From contig NC_061812.1 in assembly GCF_021462225.1 (NCBI RefSeq), positions 53,189,848-53,253,847 of the forward strand: a stretch of 64,000 nt of DNA, written 5' to 3'. The position numbers and the translations under genes are program-made. Positions 11,120-22,910 of this stretch are shown piece after piece (positions within the stretch are counted from its first letter, which is position 1; each line of letters starts with the position of its first letter). The DNA is from Girardinichthys multiradiatus. Lineage: Eukaryota > Chordata > Actinopteri > Cyprinodontiformes > Goodeidae. Under the pieces are notes generated by a model. That model was not told the DNA's origin, made no database searches, and saw only the letters and a list, made by a program, of their open reading frames with translations.

Positions 11120-11590
11120 ACAGAAAAGACATCATTTCAGACAAGTTTAAAAGCCTCTGAATAAAAAGGGGCTTTTTAAACGAGTTTTAAAGATATCTGA
11201 TATAGGAGAGGTTCTAATATGCATGGGCATTCTATTCCACAGTTTCAGCCAGGATCTGGGAACAACAAGATGATCTAGCTAGAGTATGTATAATTAAAAG
11301 ATCAGTGAAGTAACTGGGCACCAGTTCATTTAAAGATTTAAAATCAAACAATATGATTTTAAGATCAATTCTAAAACACACAGGCAGCCAGTACAAAGAA
11401 GCCAGCATGAGAGAAATGTGGTCTTGCTTCCTGTGCCAGGCAAAGGTTGAGCTGCAGCATTTTGGACCATGTCCAGTGGGCCAATCTCCAATGCCAACAT
11501 AAAGACAGTCCAAACGCAATGAAATGAAGGCATGGTTGACCTTTTCGAGGTCACCAAAAGACAGAGACGGCTTCACCTTTGCAATCATTC
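11120..11590 (-). mobile_element. L2/CR1-type LINE fragment (end of reverse transcriptase ORF)
   Basis: The minus-strand translation (11232-11588) gives the C-terminal part of a LINE polyprotein: AKVKPSLSFGDLEKVNHAFI, then DHISLMLASLYWLPVCFRID, DLKIILFDFKSLNELVPSYF. It is comparable with the C-terminal block of the L2 at 57473-58054 (DHISLILASLHWLPVKSRIE). The first catalytic domains are absent, and the 3' part has decayed. Confidence 0.75.
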
Positions 11591-14500
11591 TTAACTAAAC
11601 TGCAGAAACACCCACAAAGCACTAAGGCGCTCCCTTCTCCAACTGAGTGTTGGACATGTGACGGCAGGCCGCTGAAGACATGCAGCATTTGAAGCTTTTA
11701 AAGTCTTGTTGCTGGTTTACTCCTTAGACCTTACTCATTTATGAACTTATCCCAGATCCATCTGTGGGACAGTTGTGTGCTGTGCTCAGGACAGGGAACA
11801 ATCAGGCGTTACGTTTTACCAAGACTCAGTCATTTTTATCACCAGTGTGAAAAAGTTGATCACTCTTTCTAAAATCAGCTCTTCTCCTCTTCTGTTTGAA
11901 GATCTTCCTGTGATGCATATGGATGGCGGTCCTGACATCAGCTTCCAACGTATGTCTTCTAACTTGGCTGATAAGTGGAAAGAAATGCTGTTTCTTTAAC
12001 CTTTGAAACTAGTGTGTGGTGGTGGACTTCGATAACATTCAATCAGCAGTCTCAGTGGAACATCTCTATCTGCTATCAACAGCCTTTTTGGAACCGATTA
12101 TTGAAAGAAAGCTTCTGTTTTAGTTTAGAGGACAGTTAGATCTGGCTGAGCTGAACGTTACACAAAACAAGAGGTCACCAATTTAGATCATTCACATTCA
12201 GGAGGGAACCCATGAAGCAGTAGAATCTCCCCTATGTGTGCAATAGCTTTATTTCTGCTATTAGCCTTTTTCTGCTCTACATTCACAAAGCAGACAGCAT
12301 TAAAGACATACAGGAGCAGTTCCTGCCCATCAAGTAAATATGTTTAACTTTTTGGTAATATTTTATTTAACAGAGCACTCCAAGGTCTCTAAGACTGGAA
12401 GAATCACAGACTGGTGTTCCTAAATGAAATAAATGATGCTGCTGATTATAAAAGACAGCAGAAGGATCCCCGTTTAATATATACATGCATCTACAGGGAC
12501 GTTCCACAAACATATGGTTTATATTCTTAATTGTAACAACCAGCAACCACAAAAATTCAACATTGATTTAGACAATTTATAAGGCACACCTCACTAGAGA
12601 GGATGATTTCTTCCTCAACCTGTTGTTTTTGTGATGTTAGCCAGACACCAGGTTATCCTGTCTTCTATATGTCCTCTGCTGTCCAACAATTACCACACAC
12701 TCACTGCACCACATTTTCTCCACATAATTAAGCACAAAGCCAACAGTAATAGTTAAAAACAGAAAATTGTTTTTTCCAGCTGCAATTTAAAGACTCATTT
12801 AGATGCGGGCCGGCTGCGTCAGCACAGAGAGATGCTTTTTGTTCAGTGGAGCTAGTTTAGGAGCAGATCTTCTACATATTCAGCTTCTGTAAATAGCTTT
12901 GTGTATGAGCAGAACAGAATCAAACTGTGCCTGGCAACAAGAATCATCACAGTCGGTGAACAACCTCACTGTTAACAACATCAGTGTTAAACATCATGAA
13001 AGAAGTTTTAAATTGTAGCACTTCATTAAGGGTTTTGATGCATACAGAATCAGGGTTTTAAGTCCAAGGTTTTAAAAAGTTACATATTCCAAACCGCAAA
13101 AATATTTTGTCAAACGAATCCTGCTGTTTAAAATCCAGAGAAAGTGTTAAAGTGCACATGGTTTGCTCCAGCTGATATTAATGTAGCACTGCCCCTTCCT
13201 CGACTGCTGCTGTGCACTGCCAGCCAGCAGGATAAAAGAAGGCAAGTACACTTTAGCTCCGCTGGTTCCAGTTCTTAACTGATGCTAGTGCTGACCATGC
13301 AGCAGTTCTGTGTTTCTACCACTCAAACTATGGCTCTAGCATGGAGATCCTGTGCTATCCTAGCACCAGTTGACTGCTGGGCCAGAATAAAGAAGCGCTT
13401 TCGTCAGGAGCTAGAGTCAAGATTATTGGAAACTGCTGACAATGATCCCAACAAGCACTGCCTATTAAACTCTGAAGTTTAGTTTAGTTTAGACATAAAA
13501 TACCTGCAGCCCAACAACAATAACATTTTTGATTAGCACCAGAATAACCAAGGCTTATTGTGTCCTATCTTCTTGTACTTGAAATCACCATCATGGTTTT
13601 GAAGTAGGTCAATGCTCTGCTTATAGCTGATTATTTCACCTTTAATCCATGAAAGTCATTTTCAACTCAGTCCTTTACCAGAGTTAATCTTTTAATATCT
13701 CTAGGTCGTGCTAATAAAACGTGCTCTAAAAGCTGTTTAAATCACGTTTTCCAGCTGCTGGTAAGGATCAGAGATCACGAAGCGCTCTCAACCACCACTG
13801 GTTGTTTAAAACAGCCATAATAATAAACAAAGGTGGTGATATTAGAGCATCTGATTGCTGGGATACTGGAATAGAGAATATTGTTGTGTGGTTAAAATGT
13901 CTCCATGCACTACGATCCTTCACAAAAACACTGAATCAAACTGGGAGGATCAAGCAATAAATGAATAAGATGTATAGGATCTGCCTTGGCTCGATGGTGG
14001 TGGAAAACAAGTGTTTTTTCACATCCAGCATGGCTCTAGCACTAGCACTGAGAAAAACTTGGATCTCTTTGACAGAAAATCCCTGCTATTAATGTAGCAG
14101 TGTTTAAAACAGCATGTCTGTCTGTAGCTGACTGCAGGCTCTGTCTGAGTGGACCCGACTGATTAACTAGCTAACAGCAGCTCCTTAGACTCCCAGTGCT
14201 GCTCATTAAACAGCATAACGGCAAAAAAAAGGAAGAATATTTTGCACCAAAATCACTTTAACACTCACTGATCTTTTTTTGCTTAAGTTTTAGTATCAAA
14301 ACAAGAATAAATCTGACTTTTATCTGTAATCATTTATTGTATTTTATTTTTGCAGCAGTAGGAATAAATGTTGCTTCTCATCTTTAAGACTGATTCAATC
14401 ATTTTATAGGTATTTGGATTATGATTTTTGTGTAAATATAGTAAAACCTTGGTGTTTTCACCAACTCAAGGATATCATTACATTAAAATCTCAAACCGGC

Positions 14501-15288
14501 CCGTGCTTAATTATTGTAGACAATATCCGTCTTTGTACTGGTACTACCAGACAAAACCCAGATCGCACTGATTACTTCTGTATGTTCACCTGGCAACAGA
14601 GTTAGTCTCTCTGAAAAAAGCAGCTTTTGTTTCAACCATTGGAGAATGTCAAGCTCCAATTAAAACTCAGCAGATTCAGTGAGCATCGAGTTAAGAAGCA
14701 CAGCTCAAAGCTGCTTGTGTTAACAAAGAGAAAGACCAACTATAGAACACGTAAAGCCTTGACAAAGGTAAGAGCTGCAAAGGCAATGTTTTTACTCTTT
14801 TACTGTTCAGCACACACACCTATTCGCCTTTTATGTAAGACTGATAACTATTATGAAGTTGATTTCAACCATAAATCCTGATGTTCCAACTATAAACCTT
14901 CTGCTCTGACCCTGAAGGCATCCAGCACAGCCAGCCTCTGCATTATTTTCCAAAAAATGAGAGCATACTGCCCGACACAACAACAAATCCGATTACGATG
15001 TTCCACCTCGTCCTCAGTCCAGGAATTAACCCACAGCAGGAGAGAACACAGAGAGGCTAGTCGTAGAATGGATAACATTTACAGAAAGGTGCTTAAGATT
15101 AGTAACAACTAAATCTTTGTCAAATTAAACCTGTCAGCTGCACTGCACATAGCTCAAAGGTGACCAAACATGGTGTCTGTATTACATGAATGAAAACTGA
15201 TGAGGTTGAACTATTCTTGTAAGAAGCTGGAATAGATTACATCAGCAACCTAAACCTAGTACATCTGATCAGATTCTTGGCCTACTGT
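11591..15288. other. Long intronic stretch, nothing recognised
   Basis: About 3.7 kb without a recognisable exon or repeat. Small frames (for example 13282-13482 and 14627-14881) have no domain or splice context. No further phactr3 RPEL exon could be found on the minus strand here, although one was looked for. Confidence 0.45.
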
Positions 15289-15289
15289 T

Positions 15290-15608
15290 TTCAGAACCAG
15301 AATCAGCTTTATTGACCAAGACTGAGTGAACAAATAAGGAATTTGAGCTGGGCTTCAGGCAGGCTGTGATAGTGCATGCTTATGATGGTTCACAGTGGAG
15401 TAGCTGACTACTCAGGCTGTAAGGTGTTCATCAGAGAGACAGTCTGGGAAAAGAAAGCGCCTCAGTGCCAGGTGGTTTACCTGGAGGTAAAAGTCTAAAC
15501 AGTTTGTGTCCAGGATGTTTGGGGTCTGCAGAGATGTTAAATGCCCTTTTCCTGTACAAGTCCAGGATGGAGCGAAGGTCAGCCCTGATGATCCTCTCTG
15601 CAGACCTG
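15290..15608 (-). mobile_element. Rex1-like LINE 3' end, reverse orientation
   Basis: Read on the minus strand, it begins with the end of a LINE coding region (RIIRADLRSILDLYRKRAFN, ADPKHPGHKLFRLLPPG). It continues through a 3' UTR to 'ggtcaataaagctgattctgg'. Coding similarity is to the C-terminus of the element at 4497-5998. It is 5' truncated, with no catalytic region. Confidence 0.7.
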
Positions 15609-15779
15609 ATTTAGATCACCTTCCTGAAATTATCAATGTTCAAACTCTCATAGAAAAAAGCAAGTTTGCATGATTGACAATGCAGACAACTGGCTCAATA
15701 GGCCTCAATTATCATAAAGTTCCTAATAATACAGTTGAAAACCGGCTGAACAGTAATCGACTGTGGAAGTAGAACGTAA

Positions 15780-16325
15780 GCAATTACTCGCCTTGCTGAG
15801 ATTAAATATAAGTTTTGCGTATTTTTACTTTTATAAGTAGTTTTTTTTAATCTGTGCTTTTACTTAAGTATGTTTTTTTCTTAAGTCACCTTCATTACAG
15901 TGTAAATAAATGCAGAAAAAGATGGAGACAAATCTTGCACAGGATGATGCTAAATGATGCAGATTTTTTTAAGAGTCGTGACTTATTTTTGAAGAGTATG
16001 ACGCTCAGCGCTGCTGTTAGCAGCCAGCTAACACTGGGGAGTCCTACGTCTACATCTGCTACTTTAAGCTCTTTTTGGCCTAATACCAGACGAGCATGTG
16101 ATTAGATGAATTACGTTTTACTTTTACTTGAGTAAAACTTTGCCACAGTAACTGTACTTTTACTTCAGTACATTATTACAATTTTTTTTCTTACATTTTT
16201 CACCTTTTAATTGTTTCCATAAAAAATCCATAAAAAGTCTCTCCAGCCATTTTGTGCTACTTTGCAAAATTAAATCTGAATAAAAGACACCTTTACAACT
16301 TTAAGCACAGTGGTGGATGGGTGAT
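15780..16325. repeat. Decayed dispersed repeat rich in TACTTTTACTTGAGTA
   Basis: It contains several copies and inverted copies of 'tacttttacttgagtaaaa', a signature of a widespread fish non-autonomous DNA repeat (I believe hAT-like). Its outer end appears at about 16309 ('cagtggtgga'). Related sequence occurs at 22745-22910. Boundaries are approximate. Confidence 0.35.
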
Positions 16326-17083
16326 GACTGGGGCTCATTTTGCATCTACAGTCTCCATGGACTTTGCTATCACTAAAGCAGCCTTGAAATCCTCTGTAAA
16401 CTGAAGAATGTCAGAACCAAATGTGAGGCCATCTGGCTGAAAGCTGAAGTTAGGTTTAAACCGGCTCAGCAAAATAACAATGAGCTCAGAAACAGCAGCA
16501 AATCCACAATAATATGGTAAACAGAAGAAAAGAATCATGTTTGAATGGAATCAGTGTAGATAAGAAGCGTAGGGCCAACATTTCTCCACAAACATCAAGT
16601 TCACGCTGATATAAGCTGTTGTATTATTGGTAGTATTTAGTTTTGTTTTTTTCAAAACTACACTAACAGTCAGAGTTTTCCAACTACCGTATTCAGCAAA
16701 ATTAGGTTGGGTTTAGGCTCCATCTGTGATCCAGCACTGTGGTTTACTTAATAGACTGGTGTAAAATGTTTACATATTGTCTCCATAAATCCATTTTCAC
16801 ACATTTATAATTAGTGATGAGATAAATGGGAGAATAATTTCGCCTAGAACCTTTTCCTTGGTTACTGGTGCTGTGGTTTTCCAGCACAAACATGGCCTAC
16901 ATGCTTCGTTATGGTTTTTTCTTTAAGTAAATTTTAAATAGAATTGTGACTTAATGTAATTAAATTGCAATATTATATTGTCATAAAGCCCTATTGTTGA
17001 GGATTAATAAAAAGGTAGTTGTGCTTATTTAAGAAAACAAATCTTATCCACATGCATAGCTCTGAGTGTTTTTTATGGGTATA
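16326..17083. other. Intronic sequence, nothing recognised
   Basis: No exon or repeat was identified up to the TA target site of the Tc1 element at 17082-17083. Confidence 0.4.
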
Positions 17084-17284
17084 CAGGTCCTTCTCAAAAT
17101 ATTAGCATATTGTGATAAAGTTTATTATTTTCCATAATGTCATGATGAAAATTTAACATTCATATATTTTAGATTCATTGCACACTAACTGAAATATTTC
17201 AGGTCTTTTATTGTCTTAATACGGATGATTGTGGCATACAGCTCATGAAAACCCAAAATTCCTATCTCACAAAATTACCATATT
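17084..17284 (+). repeat. Left terminal inverted repeat of the Tc1 element
   Basis: Pairs with 18493-18693. Differences seen by eye are a handful of substitutions, for example TTAGCAT against TGAGCAT near the tip. Confidence 0.9.
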
Positions 17285-17360
17285 TCATCCGACCAATAAA
17301 AGAAAAGTGTTTTTAATACAAAAAACGTCAACCTTCAAATAATCATGTACAGTTATGCAC

Positions 17361-18365
17361 TCAATACTTGGTCAGGAATCCTTTGGCAGAAATGACTGCT
17401 TCAATGCGGCGTGGCATGGAGGCAATCAGCCTGTGGCACTGCTGAGGTCTTATGGAGGCCCAGGATGCTTCGATAGCGGCCTTTAGCTCATCCAGAGTGT
17501 TGGGTCTTGAGTCTCTCAACGTTCTCTTCACAATATCCCACAGATTCTCTATGGGGTTCAGGTCAGGAGAGTTGGCAGGCCAATTGAGCACAGTGATACC
17601 ATGGTCAGTAAACCATTTACCAGTGGTTTTGGCACTGTGAGCAGGTGCCAGGTCGTGCTGAAAAATGAAATCTTCATCTCCATAAAGCTTTTCAGCAGAT
17701 GGAAGCATGAAGTGCTCCAAAATCTCCTGATAGCTAGCTGCATTGACCCTGCCCTTGATAAAACACAGTGGACCAACACCAGCAGCTGACACGGCACCCC
17801 AGACCATCACTGACTGTGGGTACTTGACACTGGACTTCTGGCATTTTGGCATTTCCTTCTCCCCAGTCTTCCTCCAGACTCTGGCACCTTGATTTCCGAA
17901 TGACATGCAGAATTTGCTTTCATCCGAAAAAAGTACTTTGGACCACTGAGCAACAGTCCAGTGCTGCTTCTCTGTAGCCCAGGTCAGGCGCTTCTGCCGC
18001 TGTTTCTGGTTCAAAAGTGGCTTGACCTGGGGAATGCGGCACCTGTAGCCCATTTCCTGCACATGCCTGTGCACGGTGGCTCTGGATGTTTCTACTCCAG
18101 ACTCAGTCCACTGCTTCCGCAGGTCCCCCAAGGTCTGGAATCGGCCCTTCTCCACAATCTTCCTCAGGGTCCGGTCACCTCTTCTCGTTGTGCAGCGTTT
18201 TCTGCCACACTTTTTCCTTCCCACAGACTTCCCACTGAGGTGCCTTGATACAGCACTCTGGGAACAGCCTATTCGTTCAGAAATGTCTTTCTGTGTCTTA
18301 CCCTCTTGCTTGAGGGTGTCAATAGTGGCCTTCTGGACAGCAGTCAGGTCGGCAGTCTTACCCAT
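17361..18365 (-). CDS. Tc1 transposase, DD34E, full length
   Basis: The product is a 334-residue cut-and-paste transposase that would bind the element's inverted repeats and catalyse excision and insertion at TA in the nucleus. The start is the ATG at 18365 (MGKTADLTAVQK). Residues about 7-45 form the first helix-turn-helix (QKDISERIGCSQSAVSRHL). A basic GRKKCGRKR segment at 49-57 serves as the AT-hook/nuclear localisation type linker. The second DNA-binding domain spans about 65-115. The catalytic triad is visible: D148 (FSDESKF), D238 (FIFQHDLAPAHS) and E273 (SPDLNPIENLW), with 34 residues between the last two. The length is close to the usual ~340 residues of Tc1 transposases, with no stop or frameshift. 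Its codon use and context are those of a transposon, not of phactr3. Activity is inferred, not shown. Confidence 0.93.
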   Translation of the reverse strand: MGKTADLTAVQKATIDTLKQEGKTQKDISERIGCSQSAVSRHLSGKSVGRKKCGRKRCTTRRGDRTLRKIVEKGRFQTLGDLRKQWTESGVETSRATVHRHVQEMGYRCRIPQVKPLLNQKQRQKRLTWATEKQHWTVAQWSKVLFSDESKFCMSFGNQGARVWRKTGEKEMPKCQKSSVKYPQSVMVWGAVSAAGVGPLCFIKGRVNAASYQEILEHFMLPSAEKLYGDEDFIFQHDLAPAHSAKTTGKWFTDHGITVLNWPANSPDLNPIENLWDIVKRTLRDSRPNTLDELKAAIEASWASIRPQQCHRLIASMPRRIEAVISAKGFLTKY

Positions 18366-18492
18366 GATTGGGGTTTTGAGTGATGAACCAGGCTGGGAGT
18401 TTTAAAGGCCTCAGGAATCTTTTGCAGGTGTTTAGAGTTAACTCGTTGATTCAGATGATTAGGTTCATGGCTCGTTTAGAGACCCTTTTAAT

Positions 18493-18693
18493 GATATGCT
18501 AATTTTGTGAGATAGGAATTTTGGGTTTTCATGAGCTGTATGCCAAAATCATCCGTATTAAGACAATAAAAGACCTGAAATATTTCAGTTAGTGTGCAAT
18601 GAATCTAAAATATATGAATGTTACATTTTCATCATTACATTATGGAAAATAATTAACTTTATCACAATATGCTCATATTTTGAGAAGGACCTG
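18493..18693 (-). repeat. Right terminal inverted repeat of the Tc1 element
   Basis: Reverse complement of 17084-17284 with few mismatches. It ends at CTG before the TA duplication. Confidence 0.9.
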
Positions 18694-18859
18694 TATTAGG
18701 AGTACATTAGGTGGAAGACAAAAGCAGGTAAAATGTAGACAAACAGTGATGTCATGTGAAATGAACAGACATACATGAGGTAGCGTGTGATGAGAGGGTT
18801 GAGGGTCTGACGGGGGAAGCTGATGGTATGCTGATCTGGGTCCACACACAGCGACTCAC

Positions 18860-19013
18860 TTGGCCAGCTTCATCTCTATCTGCTGGCGGATTTCCTGGCG
18901 CTCTTGGTCGCTGCGGACTGGGAAGATGTTGCGGTCCTCCAGCTCCTGTTTACTGGGCCTGTTCCGAAGCTTCACCGCTAGTAGCTCTTTCCTCATCCTA
19001 CGTGGGAGCGTTC
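18860..19013 (-). CDS. phactr3: phactr3 exon 8 (first C-terminal RPEL repeat)
   Basis: On the minus strand, acceptor ...CAACAG precedes the exon and donor GTGAGT follows it. It enters in phase 1 (completing the glycine of SG/T) and leaves in phase 2. It encodes about residues 382-433, [20 protein letters not shown] then [20 protein letters not shown] and [24 protein letters not shown] fits the actin-binding RPEL motif (RPxxxEL..R.I). In PHACTR proteins RPEL repeats bind G-actin, which competes with PP1 and importin binding. Conservation with mammalian PHACTR3 is very high from memory. Later exons with the last two RPELs and the PP1-binding C-terminus were not found in the window. Confidence 0.95.
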
Positions 19014-20681
19014 CTGTTGAAGTGGAGCACGAGCTTGGGTAAGGGGCTGGTAGTGTTCAAGCTGCCATCATGGTTCAGATTTACAGGGAAGGCATTAGGT
19101 GGAAACCTCCAGCTTAAAGGAATACCTTGCCACCTCAGCTAGAAACTTTGAATAAAAAACTCAACATAGTAAAGTATGTCCAACTGTGTTTAAATGCAGC
19201 ACAACATATTTTCAGCTCTGCAAAATCAGAGCAGTGCAGATATAATGAACACCCATGTAAAAGGGAATCATCTTTTACCAACAAATGTGAAAGAAAAGGT
19301 TCAGGACTGATGGATGTAATGTTGATTCTAGACAGTAGAAACTGGACTGAGTAACATTCTCCCCCATGCTGCCATTATACACTATGACCTACAGTACAAA
19401 TAACATTAGTTCCCTTATGTTTGATATTCGGTCTTTCTAACATACTCTTGCATTTATTCAAATATTGTCATGATGACATCTTGTCATCTATGCTCAGTCA
19501 TTGAATGGAACAGAGCAGGATGGTTTTTTGTGTAAATGCCACATTAAATCCCTAGTTTCTTATCCCAAATTCCATCTGCTTTATTATTTTTCCTAACTCC
19601 ATGCATTACAAAGTAAACTAGCTAACATTTAAATTGTTCAAAGAAAAATAGACTATATTTAAAAAGGTCTCTATAACTATATGTTTCCGTAAAAACAAAA
19701 ACAAAAAAAATAATTTTCACCTTGAAAAGTCCAACCTGAAGTAACATTTCAGTTCTAAGAGGAAACATCCAGGCACATGTAGTAAAGTTCTTAGTGATGA
19801 CATTATCTGATGGTGGATGAGCTGCTGCCCGTGTGGACCCACCTTTTACAGTCTGCAGTAAACTGAAGGGCTATTGGACAGTTTTTAGACAGACTGATTA
19901 AACCTGAGCAGGTTTGTCATGCTTTCTGTGGACAAGTTTAAGTTGCACACTAAAAACCCACTAAAACCCAGCGGAATTTCAATATTGGCTTGTAGATAAG
20001 AAAACCCATTTAATCTGCTGTTTTTGAAGTAGAATAATGGGTCAAATTCTTCAACTGCCAGTTATTGCAAATGCTTGATGCCAGTTGTTGCCAGGCAGTT
20101 ATTAGGTTTAGGGGGAAGTTACCTATTAAAAGTGGGCTACGCTGGTTTAGATAGCTTTTTCCATCTAACAAATGAAATCATTATTTCAAAACAACACATA
20201 TATATATCAGTGGCACTGGTGTCCCAGCCTCTCCTAGATCATGGCAGGCTTTGACCTTGTACCTTTTTGGGTTGTTCCTGAACATCACAACCAGGTGCTT
20301 TAGTCTTAAGGTGGTAGTTTGGGTCAGGTGGGTGAAATTTGGACTGATTGATTTTTAAAAGCTTCCCGAATGGCTTCCCCAATGCACTGACATCAACACT
20401 TTTGGAAAAATGATGCCTCCAAGGCAGAGCTGTGCCAAAAAAACAACCAATTTCCATCCTGCCGAGATGACTGGTCAAATATCAGGTCAGAAGCAAAAGG
20501 TGAGCGGTCAAGGTGCAACTTGCCAAGGGACATTTCGGTGATTACTGGCGGGGGGGTGTTTTAACCTGTATGAGTAATTTTGACTGTGTGGATTAGAGAA
20601 AATCCACAATAACATCTATTTTATTTACTTAGTTTATTTATGATTTTTTTGTTGAATTACTGGTTTTTACACAGAAAAACC

Positions 20682-20800
20682 AAACAGGAAATGGATTTGG
20701 GGGAAGACATACAGCAAAGGTCCCAAAGTAATGGATCAGACCCTAAACAGCTGGTTTATTGGCCTCTGTGTATAAATGGGGCACCTGCTCTATGAAATGC
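20682..20800 (-). mobile_element. Decayed tRNA-derived SINE
   Basis: The sequence parallels the clearer SINE at 30174-30316: 'acaggaaatgg...ggggaagacatacagcaaaggtc', then an eroded tRNA-like head with 'cctctgtgtataaatggggcacctgctct'. The internal promoter boxes are largely lost. Confidence 0.5.
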
Positions 20801-20869
20801 GTTTAAAAAAAAAAAAGTTACTTAACCATTTTACTCTGGACATAGCGATGCAAAATCAACGTTAAAGAC

Positions 20870-20930
20870 CCAAAAGGAATGTGAAATTCATAGCTATGAT
20901 GAGTGTTTGTGAACCTCTGACCAGAGCCGT
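20870..20930 (-). repeat. Tc1-type terminal repeat remnant
   Basis: On the minus strand it reads TACGGCTCTGGTCAGAGGTT then CACAAACACTCAT, a relative of the end at 802-870. No transposase is attached. Confidence 0.3.
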
Positions 20931-22744
20931 ATGTCAGTCAAATGAATGAACAAGGTTTTAATTAATAATGGTTTGTACACAAATGCATATGCAAAGCAGT
21001 AAGTGATGATCATTATAGGTTGTAAATCTGGCAGTCCATTTCAAAGCTAATGTTCAGTTTGGATCCAGTGACATCTAGTGGGTAAAATTTTAAAATACAA
21101 TATTAAACTGCATGAGTCTTCATTAGGTGTGCTGAGTCAGTCTGGTATTCTGATTGTGATTAAATAATTGTTCCTAGTTTCTCTTTCACTGTCACCATTT
21201 CTTCTTTCCTACTGAGTACCCAAAATGCCTCTTCTTTAGTGACTGAGACTGGGATCAGGGGCAAAAATCTCAGATATGTGCTGATTTAATAAGCCCATTT
21301 AAATAGTAAACGAAAGGTTCAGCTAGAAAACATTCACTGGGTATATTAATCTATGAATGCGAGCTTCGTTGCAACAGACACAGACTGCCTGACACATGTG
21401 TGCTGCTGGACGCTACACCAGTAGGTCCAGCCCTGTGCGTGCAAATTCTGCCATTGATTCACACTGAATGAGTGAGTTAAAAATATCATTTACTTTTTCT
21501 CCTGATGGTTGTATCACTGGACAGGTTCATGTTGAGATGAAGGGACACAGGTTGAGTTGGACTGAACCGAGTCACAGGTGAAAGTGGGTAAAATTATAAT
21601 TTAGCAATTATTTACCCTGTCTATGTTAAGTTGGCTGGTTTAATTTTTTAAGAATTCATAGAAACTATACATACACTTGTGCAAATATGTAAATAAGAGT
21701 ATCATTTGTTGACACAAATTTTATTATTTACCATAATGTGGTAAAAACTGATGTCAGAGAAAACTGATACCAAACAGTTTCATTACTATCACTTTATAAA
21801 CTCACATAACCTCCCACAATGTTAGATGCCTCCTTAATAAGCACTGCTACTTTGTTTATGTCACAAAATGTCTTTCAACCTGTGTCCTAACCTCCAGAGA
21901 GCCTGATATCACTAGCTTCTTCTCTGTCTTGGTCTTTGTGGACATTTACCACTCTGTCTCTGATTTAAAGGGGACTCAGATGACATCACAGAGCGCTGTG
22001 GCCAAATTAAAATTAGCACTGCTAGTGGTGCAGCTCGCTGCGCTCTGGGGGCTGCTCAGCCTGGCCTAATGCAGCCCCGTTCTGTCACTGTACAACACAT
22101 ATAGTAATGGTATCTATATAAAGAACCCTAAGTAGCCACCAGCAGTTGTTCAGGGTCATCTAGAACATCACACCAAATCATTTGTTTCTATCTTGCATAT
22201 TTTTAGCACCGATATTTCTTTGGAGCAATTCATTGAAAAACTTTTTATAGTGTACACAAGGATCTGTTTTTTATTTTTTTTACAGTGTAAGATGTAAGGC
22301 TTATTTAATGGTTAGCCATGTTAGCCGCTACTTCCTTTATGAATAAACAGAGGGTTAAAGGAAGTGCACATCCTTCCAACCCTTCGTGCTCAAATGGAGC
22401 CGTCTGCCCCTGGACCTTTCTCTGTGACAGTTTGTACCTGCAGTGGATTACAACAGGGACCATCGGTCAGTTTCTATTATTTAATATAGCATCACCTTAC
22501 AGGGTTGCCAACTCTCATGCATCGGTCATGAGTCTCACACTTTTCCTCTCTTTCTGACTCTGCTCTGACAAACCTCACACCAATAGAAGTAAAGTAGTTG
22601 AACGACACAGGTCCTTTGGTTCTATGACTTGTCATTCTAAACAGTGGCAGTTTTGACAGCCTATTTTAATGGGCAGGAGTCCTCACCAGTAGGTTATTTT
22701 TATTTGCCTGTGGATGACAGATAAAAAGACACATCAGGCACCAG

Positions 22745-22910
22745 AGGTGGCTAGTAACTAGTTACATTTACTTAAATAACTTTAAGTAAAAACATATTTT
22801 TAGGAGCAGTTTTACTGCACCATACTTTTTACTTTTACTTGAGTACTGTTGAAGTAGTCTTACTCTTCCTTGAGTAAAATTTTTACCTAGCCTACCCATC
22901 ACTGCCTGAC
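22745..22910. repeat. Dispersed repeat with TACTTTTACTTGAGTA motifs
   Basis: The same signature motif as at 15780-16325 ('actttttacttttacttgagtactg'), here in a short copy within the intron between exons 7 and 8. Confidence 0.35.

Larger units (their letters stand above)
17084..18693 (-). mobile_element. Structurally complete Tc1-family transposon (1610 bp)
   Basis: The element starts and ends with CAGGTCCTTCTCAAAATAT and is flanked by TA at 17082-17083 and 18694-18695. Both ends carry long inverted repeats of about 201 bp that differ at few positions. Between them is an uninterrupted transposase gene on the minus strand. Long TIRs plus an open frame suggest a recent insertion. It lies in the phactr3 intron downstream of exon 8, in the same orientation as the gene. 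A 5'-deleted, nearly identical relative is at 61394-62040. Confidence 0.95.

Noticed and set aside
10762..11160. 132-codon plus-strand frame
   Set aside because: It lies in the 3' UTR of a Rex1-like LINE fragment and flanking Tc1 sequence; hydrophobic composition comes from AT-rich DNA.
1..18859. Remaining phactr3 RPEL exons and C-terminus
   Set aside because: Looked for on the minus strand by motif (RPxxxEL) and splice context; nothing convincing found, so they probably lie beyond the left edge.
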